Shown one piece after another: positions 56,740 to 64,000 of a DNA stretch of 64,000 nucleotides. Where the stretch lies: positions 153,935-217,934 of the forward strand of contig CAZSRS010000003.1 in the NCBI GenBank assembly GCA_964609625.1, written 5' to 3'. Within the stretch, counting starts at the first letter, position 1, and every line of letters begins with the position of its first letter. Below the pieces are notes generated by a model, which saw only the letters and a list, made by a program, of their open reading frames with translations, searched no databases and was not told where the DNA came from. Source of the DNA: G963674665 sp964609625. GTDB taxonomy: Bacteria > Desulfobacterota > Desulfovibrionia > Desulfovibrionales > Desulfovibrionaceae. A program made the translations under genes and the position numbers.

Positions 56740-59195
56740 GCGGCGCACTCCACGGTAACGTCGCGAAGGTCCGCGGCAGGCAGACGAATCTCGAAGACAG
56801 CCCCGCCTTCGGGACGGTTGCCCGCCTCGATCCGCCCCCCGAGATCGCTGACAAAGCCGTAAACCACCGTGAGCCCCAGCCCCGTGCCCTTGTTCACCTC
56901 CTTGGTGGAGTAGAACGGGTCGAAGATGCGCGAGAGATCCTTCTGGAGAATGCCCGGTCCGTTGTCCAGGACGCGCAACAGCACCTCGCCGCAGTGGTGG
57001 TCTTCGTCGGTCTGGACCACGATCTCGCCGGTGTCATCGGATACCGCGTCCAGCGCGTTGAGCAGCAGATTGGCCAGGATGTGCTCCAGGGCGTGGGGCG
57101 CCATGAGCACCATGGGTGTGCCGGGGGTCAGGGATTCCACCCTGAGCTGGACACCGCGCTTTTCGGCCTCGATGCGGAACACCTGCACCACGGCGGCGGC
57201 CTCCGCGGCCAGGTCCACTGCCTGGGCAGGGCCGGCCTTGGGGCGGGCGAAGTTGAGAAGGTCATGCAGGACGCGTTGGGCCTGTCGGGTGTGCTTGATG
57301 ATCACCTCCAGGTCCTGTCGCTGCTGGGTATCGCCTTGTCCTGACTTGAGCAGTTCGGCGTAACAGAGAATGACGCCGAGGGGGTTGTTGATTTCATGGG
57401 CCAAGCCCGCAGCCAGCTTGCCCACGGACGCGAGTTTCTCCGAGCGCGTCATTTGGGCCATGAAGGTCTTCTCCGCAGTGATGTCGCGCACCGCGACGAT
57501 GACACGCTCTGGGCCGTGTTCCTGCCTGGAAGGAGGGGCGGATTGCACGGGATAGAAGCTCACGGCGAAGCAGCGGCCGGCGGCATGAATCTCCCGCGAG
57601 TGGTATCCGTCGCCGTTCAGGGCGCGCTTCAGATCGCAGTCCGCGCTTTCACTGGGAGCGCACAACAATGGCAGCAGTTCGTCCTTTCCGTCGATGGACG
57701 GATCCCCGGCCAAGGCTCTGGCCAGGGTGCGCGCAGCCTGGTTGCCCATGACGGTCTTGCCGGAACGGTCGATCAGCAGCAGGGGATCCGAGATGCCCTC
57801 GAAGATGGATTGCAGGTTGTCCTTGTGCCGCATGAGGTTGTCCAGGGCGCTCAGGTTCTCCACGGCAACACCCAGCTGACGGCCCAGGGCCCTGAGTACC
57901 TCGCGGTCCTGGGGGCGAAAGACCTCTCCAGCAGAGCGGTAGAGGCATAACAGTCCCTCCGTGTAGCCGCAGGAGGATTCCACTGGTATCAGTGCCTGAC
58001 CGTCGACCATGTGCACGCGACAGTCCGTGAGCAGGGCGATCCAATCCGGGGGCAGTTCCGGTCGCAGATCCTCTTGCGGCCAGGAGTAGCTGGCATGGGA
58101 AGAGATGGCGCAGACGTAGGTGGCTTGGCGCAGGTTGAAACGCTCCCCGATGAGCGGTAGGCATTGCCGCCAGAGTTCGGCCCTGGTCTGGCTGCGGTTG
58201 AGACCAGCCAGGAGCTGCACGAACAGGTTGACGTCGGCCTCGCGGCTATTGACCTCGCGAGCCAACTCGCCGGTCCGTTGTTCCACCTTGTGTTCCAGGT
58301 TGGCGGCATAGTCCTGGAGCCGCGCGCGCGTCTCGTAGAGATGCTCGCCCAGGCGCTCCATGCCCTGGATCATGACGTCGATCTCGTCGCCGGTTTCCAC
58401 CTGGCGCAAGAGTTCGGTGCCCTTGTCGTCCGAGAAATTGCGTCGGAAAAGATTGGTGAGCACGAGCAGGTTGTTGACCACCACGCGCTTGAACACGAGA
58501 TTGGTCATGGCGAAGAACAACAGCATGGAAACGCAGAAGATGACCAGGTAACGCATTACCGCGCCCTGGATCTGGACCACGGCGGCGGAAAAGGGCAGGG
58601 CCACGAGGTCCATGCCGTCCAGGGCGTCCAGTTCATGGCCGAAGCCGCGTTCTCCATAAATCTTGACCAGTTCCGCGGGCGCGTCATCCGGCGACCCGTG
58701 GCAGTACATGCATGAGGCCCCATAGCGCACGGGGCGGGCCATGATGAAATACTCCATGTCGTCCAGTTTCTTGTAGCCCTGCCAGAGGTCCTGCTCCGGG
58801 GTGCCGCGGAAGGCTTCGATGAGCGCCCGTTCCTCGTCCGTGGCCTGAAACTGGGGATTCCTGGCGTTCAGGGCCACACGCCGGTAGATGTAGGGGCCGG
58901 CCTTGTCGTTGACCTTGTCCATGATCTGCCTGGAGATGAAGGACGAACTCATGGCCTCGATGACAAAGGTGTCGTGCAGCTGCGCATACATTTTGGGGCG
59001 CAGCACTTGGCGCACGTAATGCTGGATGGAATCCACCTGGGCGAAGACCAGCCGGGCCTTGTCCTCGATCTCGCCCTCCAGCACCTGGCGCATGTGCACA
59101 TAGAACCCGGCGGCCAGGATGATGGCGATGGCCGTGGAGGCCAGCGCCAGCCCGACCATGAATTTGCTGTGCAGCGAAAGGGAAGAGATTTTCAT
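56736..59195 (-). CDS. sensor histidine kinase with a heme-motif Tll0287-like (DUF3365) sensor
   Basis: This 819-residue membrane kinase has membrane segments at about 12-34 and 212-236, with a periplasmic DUF3365/Tll0287-like domain between them. That domain holds CMYCH (162-166), a c-type heme motif, so it may sense redox state or a gas. Inside the cell follow a coiled coil, a GAF-like region (about 320-465), a PAS domain (about 475-590), HisKA (GLAHEINNPLG) and an HATPase (NALDAVSD; DNGPGILQKDLSRIFDPFYSTK). The ATG at 59195 follows GAGG; an upstream frame to 59480 lacks a membrane start. It is coupled to the sigma-54 regulator. Confidence 0.9.
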   Translation of the reverse strand: MKISSLSLHSKFMVGLALASTAIAIILAAGFYVHMRQVLEGEIEDKARLVFAQVDSIQHYVRQVLRPKMYAQLHDTFVIEAMSSSFISRQIMDKVNDKAGPYIYRRVALNARNPQFQATDEERALIEAFRGTPEQDLWQGYKKLDDMEYFIMARPVRYGASCMYCHGSPDDAPAELVKIYGERGFGHELDALDGMDLVALPFSAAVVQIQGAVMRYLVIFCVSMLLFFAMTNLVFKRVVVNNLLVLTNLFRRNFSDDKGTELLRQVETGDEIDVMIQGMERLGEHLYETRARLQDYAANLEHKVEQRTGELAREVNSREADVNLFVQLLAGLNRSQTRAELWRQCLPLIGERFNLRQATYVCAISSHASYSWPQEDLRPELPPDWIALLTDCRVHMVDGQALIPVESSCGYTEGLLCLYRSAGEVFRPQDREVLRALGRQLGVAVENLSALDNLMRHKDNLQSIFEGISDPLLLIDRSGKTVMGNQAARTLARALAGDPSIDGKDELLPLLCAPSESADCDLKRALNGDGYHSREIHAAGRCFAVSFYPVQSAPPSRQEHGPERVIVAVRDITAEKTFMAQMTRSEKLASVGKLAAGLAHEINNPLGVILCYAELLKSGQGDTQQRQDLEVIIKHTRQAQRVLHDLLNFARPKAGPAQAVDLAAEAAAVVQVFRIEAEKRGVQLRVESLTPGTPMVLMAPHALEHILANLLLNALDAVSDDTGEIVVQTDEDHHCGEVLLRVLDNGPGILQKDLSRIFDPFYSTKEVNKGTGLGLTVVYGFVSDLGGRIEAGNRPEGGAVFEIRLPAADLRDVTVECAA

Positions 59196-59357
59196 GACGC
59201 CTCGGGATGGATGACACCTCGGTCCATGGGAAGCGGGAAAAGCATCGCCCTGTGCGGCAGGCTTCCTTTCTCGAACCCGGTCGCTTTTCCTTGACTTCCC
59301 GCCGACCATCATCCACTTTAGACTTGCAAATCCCTTTTGACAAGCCAAGGAGCCGCC

Positions 59358-59720
59358 GTGGAGCCAGACCCCGTTCCTCCTGTTTTCCTTTTCGCGCTGG
59401 CCCTGTTCATGGGAGTGGTGTGCACCGATCTGTTCTATCGCTTCTGGAAGGGTGTGCTCGGTGTGGGCGCCACTATCCATCTATACATATATCGCCGTAT
59501 CCAAAGTCAGGTGTTCTTACAGCGCCTCGCCCTGCACGGCCTTACCGCCGCCTGCTGCTGCGCCGCCCTCGTGTTGCTGACCCGGCTCTACCTCGTGCGT
59601 TGGAACATGGGGCACCAGGAATTCGAGCAGCTGGCCTTTTTCCTTGGTTGTACAGGGCGTATGCTGCCCCTCGTCTTTGTCCTCAAGCGGGAAATCGAAT
59701 CCCTGTTCAACCCCAAGTGA
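59358..59720 (+). CDS. small hypothetical membrane protein
   Basis: This 120-residue protein has three hydrophobic segments (about 7-27, 46-70 and 86-106). It contains a short Cys run (AACCCAA) in the second and one other Cys in the third. AAGGAG at 59347-59352 precedes the GTG at 59358; a TTG at 59337 is also in frame. It is divergent from the sensor kinase and converges with the 83-residue gene, 7 bases apart. No family is recognised. Confidence 0.65.
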   Translation: MEPDPVPPVFLFALALFMGVVCTDLFYRFWKGVLGVGATIHLYIYRRIQSQVFLQRLALHGLTAACCCAALVLLTRLYLVRWNMGHQEFEQLAFFLGCTGRMLPLVFVLKREIESLFNPK

Positions 59721-59727
59721 GACGTGT

Positions 59728-59979
59728 CTAGGGTTCTTCCCGAGGGGGCGCCAAGACGGAGCGCATGTGCAGGTCGGCGTCTCCCGTGACCTTGACGTCG
59801 GTGTAGAAGAACATGCCCACCTCGATGCCGCGCTCCTGGATCATGCCGGCCATGTCGTCCCAGGTGGTGGAGATGGTGCGCAACTGGGGCAGGATCACCC
59901 AGAACAGGAGCGCTATGCCTGCCAGACAGGTACACAACCGCATGACTCGCGTGGAAAGGGGAATGGCTCGATCGATCAT
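59728..59979 (-). CDS. small single-pass membrane protein next to the YeiH-type transporter
   Basis: This 83-residue protein has one hydrophobic segment (about 13-33) and a short soluble tail with RTISTTWDDMAGMIQERGIEVG. GGAGG six bases before the ATG is a strong ribosome-binding site. It is the last gene on the transporter's strand, separated from it by a hairpin, so it may be a regulatory or accessory subunit of that transporter. No family is recognised. Confidence 0.7.
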   Translation of the reverse strand: MIDRAIPLSTRVMRLCTCLAGIALLFWVILPQLRTISTTWDDMAGMIQERGIEVGMFFYTDVKVTGDADLHMRSVLAPPREEP

Positions 59980-59996
59980 ACTAGCCTCCGTGAATC

Positions 59997-60026
59997 AGGC
60001 CCGGGGCCTGGAAAAGCCCCGGGCCT
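59997..60026 (-). terminator. hairpin between the YeiH-type transporter and the small membrane gene
   Basis: AGGCCCGGGGC (59997-60007) and GCCCCGGGCCT (60016-60026) form a perfect 11-bp stem with an 8-base loop. It sits after the transporter stop in its direction of transcription. It could be a partial terminator or a processing/stability hairpin for the downstream small gene. Confidence 0.5.
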
Positions 60027-60041
60027 ACACTGGTGCGGGAG

Positions 60042-61799
60042 TTAGATCTTGTTGGTGATGTCCGGGAAGACCACATAGAACATGATGTAAGCCATGGTCA
60101 GGGTCAGGATCAGGTTGAAGGTCTGGCCGCAGACATAGAGGATCAGGGGCTTGCCACCCTTGAAGTGGTGGGCCAGCTCACGGAAATCGGTGGCCAGGCC
60201 GATGGCCGCGAAGGACAGGCAGAAGAACCAGCCCCGGAAGTGTCCGGAGAAACCACGCAGCACGCCCTGGTCGATGAGGGTGTTGCCGGCGTCGGCCCCT
60301 AGGCTGGAGACGATCAGCGAGAACACGATGGATGCGGTGAGGAAACCCAGGACGAACTTGGGAAAACGGTGCCAGATTTCGGTCCAGCGCACGCTCTGCC
60401 CCGGCACGCAATCCACCTTGGCGCACCAGTACACCGCCACGCCGAAGGCCGTGACGCCGATGAGCACGTTCTGGATCATCTTGATGGTGGCAGCCACGTA
60501 CAGGGCCTTTTCCGAGAGGAAGGCGCCGGCAGCGGCAACCGCGCCTGTGGCGTCGATGGTGCCGCCCATCCAGGCGCCGCCGAGGATGAAGGGCATGCCA
60601 ACGGCCTTGATGATGGCCGGCATGAGGATCATCATGATGGCGGTGAAGACCAGGGACAGACCGATGGACAGGGTCAGTTCCTCCTTCTTGGCCTTGCAGG
60701 CGGCCGCAGTGGCGATGGCCGCCGAGGTGCCGCACACGCTCATATCCGCGGAGATGACCATGTTCAGGGTCTTGGAGGGCATCTTGAGCACCTTCTGCCC
60801 GAAGATGAACGTGGAGATGAGCACGATGGGCGTCACCACCCAGGCCACGAAGATGCCCGGAATGCCGATGGCCACTATTTTATTGAAAAGCACTTCAGCG
60901 CCCAGCAGCACCAGACCGGTCTTGATGTAGTACTCCACCTCGAGCGCCGGCTTGATCCACTTGGGCGTGCCGATGGTGTTGGAGATGATCATGCCGATGG
61001 CGATGGCCCAGATGGCGTACTCGATGCCCCAGGTCTTCATGGTGGCTTGTCCCGCAAGGATATAGGAGATCACGCCCACCAGGAACACGGCGGGAAAGGC
61101 CACGAGGAAGCCCTTCACGTCCTTGCCCATGAAATGGATACCCACGGTGAACAGCACCCCGCACAACAGCATGAGCCCCAGCAGGGAAGGGATCAGGTTG
61201 TAGGGCTTGGTATGGGCCTTGGCCTTGGCCTTGGACTCCTTTTCCTTGGCCTTGAGCCACGTGGTGATTTTGTCTTCCGCGTTCTGGTTCAAAGCCGCGA
61301 TTTCGAACCCGGCAGCCTCCGCGGCACTCTGGGCCGCCAGAGCCTCTTCCTTGGCCGCGGCGGTCTTGGCCTTGGCCTCTTCATACAAAGGGGCGTTCTT
61401 GGCGCTTATCTCGTCGGCCTCGGACTGACTGAGCACCAGGGATTGCAGCGGGTTGCTGGTCCACCCCTTGGGGCTGGCCAGGAACGCTGACAGGGTCTTG
61501 CCGATGTCGGTGGAGCTGCCCTTGACACCCTTCTTGGCCTCCTTGGCCTCGTGCCAGGCCACGGTCTTGAAGGGAGCCTTTTTGGCGGCCTCTTCCTGCA
61601 TCACCGCGTCGGCCTTGGCAAAGGTTTCGTCCATGCCCGCGGGCCTATTGTTTATGAAGGTCACAAGCCCCACCACAAGAATCAGAAACCCTAGCCAGAT
61701 GGCCCAATAGTCCTCTTTTTTCCACAGATCCGAGATACTCGATGTGGCGCGGTCAACGACCACATCGGTCTCTTGTTTGGGAACGGTCGCTTCAGCCAT
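60042..61799 (-). CDS. YeiH/PSE family putative anion exporter with long N-terminal extension
   Basis: This 585-residue membrane protein ends in the YeiH-type transporter domain (about 200-585, roughly ten helices, with ADMSVCGTSAAIATAAA, a typical family segment). YeiH-type proteins are usually about 350 residues. Here there is an added N-terminal membrane helix (33-50) and a 140-residue Ala/Lys/Glu-rich coiled-coil-like region (about 55-195). AAGGAGG precedes the ATG at 61799. Sulfate or sulfonate export has been proposed for related proteins, but the substrate is not shown by sequence. It is divergent from the dehydratase-family gene. Confidence 0.85.
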   Translation of the reverse strand: MAEATVPKQETDVVVDRATSSISDLWKKEDYWAIWLGFLILVVGLVTFINNRPAGMDETFAKADAVMQEEAAKKAPFKTVAWHEAKEAKKGVKGSSTDIGKTLSAFLASPKGWTSNPLQSLVLSQSEADEISAKNAPLYEEAKAKTAAAKEEALAAQSAAEAAGFEIAALNQNAEDKITTWLKAKEKESKAKAKAHTKPYNLIPSLLGLMLLCGVLFTVGIHFMGKDVKGFLVAFPAVFLVGVISYILAGQATMKTWGIEYAIWAIAIGMIISNTIGTPKWIKPALEVEYYIKTGLVLLGAEVLFNKIVAIGIPGIFVAWVVTPIVLISTFIFGQKVLKMPSKTLNMVISADMSVCGTSAAIATAAACKAKKEELTLSIGLSLVFTAIMMILMPAIIKAVGMPFILGGAWMGGTIDATGAVAAAGAFLSEKALYVAATIKMIQNVLIGVTAFGVAVYWCAKVDCVPGQSVRWTEIWHRFPKFVLGFLTASIVFSLIVSSLGADAGNTLIDQGVLRGFSGHFRGWFFCLSFAAIGLATDFRELAHHFKGGKPLILYVCGQTFNLILTLTMAYIMFYVVFPDITNKI

Positions 61800-62153
61800 T
61801 TGATCACCCTCCTTGCATGGACGTAAAGAATTCGGGGAGCGCGCTGCTCTATCCCGGACTTGCCTGTCGTCCGCCTTGAGCAAGAGGTGTTCCAGGTGTG
61901 TTGCACACCCATCATACTGAATTATAAGATTATAATTTTCAAGAAAATCCCCGAGGTGCAAACGTGAGTTTGCAGGGCGTAAACCAAGGTTGCCGGTAAT
62001 GGTGGTTTGGTCGCGATCACTTACCGGTATTTTCAACTATCCGGTTCGCTGATTCGAAAGTCTCCAATGCATTTATTCCATCCATTTCCCATGAAAATCT
62101 CCCTCGGGTACAGTGCTTGTCGTTGCCTTTCATTCCAAACACAGGAGAGGACC
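61800..62153. other. 354-bp divergent control region
   Basis: It separates the transporter and dehydratase-family genes. It holds an A/T-rich stretch (61917-61945) with TATAAT-like sequences on the minus strand, a TTGAAA at its far edge, and the palindrome described at 61895-61909. No gene is seen. Confidence 0.6.
61895..61909. promoter_or_regulatory. possible operator upstream of the YeiH-type transporter
   Basis: GGTGTG-TTG-CACACC is a perfect inverted repeat with a 3-base centre. It lies between an A/T-rich promoter-like region and the transporter start. The binding protein is unknown. Confidence 0.3.
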
Positions 62154-63431
62154 ATGGCCGAAGCGGTGTACAAGGAAATGTGGGAGAAACTGGACCTGGA
62201 CCTGGAGGCACACGACGCCCTGTTGCAAGTGCTGGGCAAGTTCTATGGCGATATCTATCTGAGCCAACAGGGGCGCTTGCAGGGCGCCGAGTACCTGGAC
62301 TTCGTACTCTCGGAAGTGCACGGCCTGCGCATCAAGGAGTTGCAGGATGCCAAGGCCCAGGGCCGCAAGATCGTCGGCAGTTTCTGCGTGTTCGTTCCAG
62401 AGGAACTGACCCTGGCCGCGGACGCCGTGCAGGTGGGGCTTTGCGCCGGCGCGGACGCCGGACGCGAAGCCGCGGAAACCCTGGTGCCGCGCAATACCTG
62501 TGCCCTCATCAAGTCCTTCGTGGGATTCAAGCTGGCCCGACTTTGCCCCTTTACGGAAAGTTGCGACCTCATCGTGGGCGAGACAACCTGCGACGGCAAG
62601 AAGAAGACCTACGAGGCCTTCGCTGAGTACGTGAACATGTACGTGATGGAAGTGCCGCAGCAGAAGAACGCCTGCGATCGCGACCTGTTCCGCGCCGAGT
62701 TGGTCCGCTACAAGGACGAGTTGGAAAAGCTCACGGGACGGAGCATCACGGCGCAGGACCTCAAGCGTGGCATCGCCGTCGTGAACGCCAAGCGGCGCGC
62801 CATCCAGCGCTTGAATGCCCTGCGCAAGGCCGAGCCCGCCCCCATCTCGGGACGCGATGCATTGCTCATCAACCAGATCAGTTTCTATGACGACCCACTG
62901 CGGTTCACGGCCAAGATGAACGAGTTGTGCGACGAGATCGAGGCCCGCATCGCCAAGGGCGAAGGCGTGGCGCCCAAGGGAACGCCCCGACTGCTGTTGG
63001 CGGGCTGCCCCATGGCCGTGCCCAACTGGAAACTGCCATACATCGTGGAAAGTTCCGGCGCCATGATCGTGGGCGAGGAGTCCTGCATCGGGACGCGCAA
63101 CGTGCGTGACCTGGTGGACGAGTCCGGCGAGACCATGGACGAGTTGCTGGACGCCCTGGCCGACCGTTATCTGAAGATCGACTGCGCCTGTTTCACGCCG
63201 AATACCGAACGGTTGGAAAACATCGAGACCCTGGCCAAGGACCTGAAGGTCGACGGCGTCATCCACTACGCCCTGTTGTTTTGCCAACCCTACGCCCACG
63301 AGGCCTTCAAGGTGGACAAGGCCCTGAGCCAGGCCGGCATTCCCATGCTGGCCATTGAAACCGACTACAGCATGGAAGACGTGGAACAGCTCAAGACACG
63401 CATCCAGGCTTTTGTCGAAACCCTGGGCTGA
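62154..63431 (+). CDS. 2-hydroxyacyl-CoA dehydratase family / double-cubane cluster protein
   Basis: This 425-residue protein resembles HgdB, BcrC and the double-cubane cluster proteins. Conserved cysteines occur in GSFCVF, NTCALIKS, LARLCPFT, AGCPMAVPN, GEESCIGTRN and CACFTPN, a pattern that binds an Fe-S cluster in this family. AGGAGAGG precedes the ATG at 62154; the frame opens earlier at 62007 without support. The next gene is its activase, 7 bases on. With one catalytic subunit and one activase, it resembles the DCCP arrangement rather than two-subunit dehydratases. Its natural substrate is unknown. Confidence 0.85.
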   Translation: MAEAVYKEMWEKLDLDLEAHDALLQVLGKFYGDIYLSQQGRLQGAEYLDFVLSEVHGLRIKELQDAKAQGRKIVGSFCVFVPEELTLAADAVQVGLCAGADAGREAAETLVPRNTCALIKSFVGFKLARLCPFTESCDLIVGETTCDGKKKTYEAFAEYVNMYVMEVPQQKNACDRDLFRAELVRYKDELEKLTGRSITAQDLKRGIAVVNAKRRAIQRLNALRKAEPAPISGRDALLINQISFYDDPLRFTAKMNELCDEIEARIAKGEGVAPKGTPRLLLAGCPMAVPNWKLPYIVESSGAMIVGEESCIGTRNVRDLVDESGETMDELLDALADRYLKIDCACFTPNTERLENIETLAKDLKVDGVIHYALLFCQPYAHEAFKVDKALSQAGIPMLAIETDYSMEDVEQLKTRIQAFVETLG

Positions 63432-63438
63432 GGCCGCA

Positions 63439-64000
63439 GTGAGTCCGACACCAGTATATGCCGGCTTGGACATCGGCTCCCGCAGCATCGAGTTGGTGCT
63501 ACGCCAACAGGGGCGGGTGGTGGAAAGCCACAGGTTGCCCACCACCTTCGACCCCCTGGCCCAATGTCGTGGCTTGTTGCAAGGGATGCGCGCCAGGCGC
63601 CTGGTGACCACGGGCTACGGCCGCGGGCTCCTGGAGGGGCAGGGAATGGTGGTCTCTGATACACCCGTGGAAAGCATCACCGAGATCAAGGCCCATGCCC
63701 TGGGTGCGGCGCGGCTCTTTCCCGAGGCCCGCTCCGTGCTGGACATCGGCGGCCAGGACACCAAGGCCATCGCCCTGGGGCCTGAGGGCAGGGTACTCAA
63801 GTTCGAAATGAACGACCGCTGCGCGGCGGGCACGGGCAAATTTATGGAGTACACGGCCGGGGTCTTCCAGATCCCTGTGGAGCACTTCGGCGACTATGCC
63901 CTGCGGGGAGACACCCCGCCGGTGATCAACAGCATGTGCACCGTGTTCGCCGAGACCGAGGCCACCTCGCTCATGGCCCAGGGCGTGCGCCCCGAGAACA
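63439..64000 (+). CDS. acyl-CoA dehydratase activase-type ATPase, partial
   Basis: This gene runs past the window end; 187 codons are visible. The GTG at 63439 starts a BcrD/HgdC-like ATPase of the ASKHA fold: YAGLDIGSRSIELV for phosphate, VLDIGGQDTKAI for the second phosphate loop, and two cysteines in NDRCAAGTGKF and MCTVFAETE that should bridge a [4Fe-4S] cluster in the dimer. It would transfer a low-potential electron, with ATP hydrolysis, to the preceding protein. The weak ribosome-binding site and 7-base gap suggest coupling. Confidence 0.92.
   Translation, partial: MSPTPVYAGLDIGSRSIELVLRQQGRVVESHRLPTTFDPLAQCRGLLQGMRARRLVTTGYGRGLLEGQGMVVSDTPVESITEIKAHALGAARLFPEARSVLDIGGQDTKAIALGPEGRVLKFEMNDRCAAGTGKFMEYTAGVFQIPVEHFGDYALRGDTPPVINSMCTVFAETEATSLMAQGVRPEN

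Overview
The window looks like a chromosomal segment of a GC-rich, Gram-negative anaerobe, most likely a Desulfovibrio-like member of the Desulfobacterota. The clues are multiheme c-type cytochromes, a cytoplasmic [FeFe]-hydrogenase, lptD (outer membrane), selA (selenocysteine use), a PocR/multi-PAS hybrid kinase, a 2-hydroxyacyl-CoA dehydratase-family protein with its activase, and a large YeiH-type transporter. The genus is inferred from gene content only. No rRNA, tRNA or CRISPR was recognised.

Layout. 1-7.5 kb: the end of one c-type cytochrome, then a co-directional respiratory cluster: Rieske protein, cytochrome b6-like subunit, subunit-IV-like subunit, octaheme, diheme and monoheme cytochromes c, and a diheme cytochrome c peroxidase. 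Together these could pass electrons from menaquinol through cytochromes c to H2O2 or another periplasmic acceptor. 7.6-15 kb: a 382-bp perfect direct repeat brackets a 1891-residue hybrid histidine kinase. The downstream copy belongs to an intact diguanylate cyclase gene and the upstream copy keeps only its 5' end, so the kinase segment looks inserted. 15-30.2 kb: housekeeping and signalling genes (MDR dehydrogenase, C_GCAxxG_C_C protein, glycerate 2-kinase, CgeB-like glycosyltransferase, lptD, alr, BrkB family, class III cyclase, HDOD protein, Hanks-type kinase).

30.7-34.6 kb: a two-gene operon for an [FeFe]-hydrogenase and a fused NuoF-C-terminal/GltD-like NAD(P)H oxidoreductase. 35.4-41.4 kb: a plus-strand run of a Na+/solute symporter, folC, selA and an M18 aminopeptidase. 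41.4-42.7 kb: a Y1-type transposase between inverted GGGACAGGC motifs, with another copy of the motif at 35.3 kb. 42.8-45.5 kb: a TorD-type chaperone domain fused in one reading frame to a molybdopterin oxidoreductase. 46.2-55.3 kb: a transporter-HEAT-cNMP protein, a MurG-like glycosyltransferase, two cobalamin-type radical SAM proteins and a heparinase II/III-like protein. 55.3-59.2 kb: a heme-motif sensor kinase and a sigma-54 response regulator. 59.3-64 kb: small membrane proteins, the YeiH-type transporter and the dehydratase-family/activase pair, cut by the window end.

The most unusual items are the TorD-molybdoenzyme fusion, the Rieske/cytochrome b cluster that keeps the b6f-type heme ci cysteine but has an octaheme cytochrome where cytochrome f or c1 would be, the repeat-bracketed kinase, the hydrogenase/NuoF-GltD pair, and the glycosyltransferase/radical SAM/heparinase locus.
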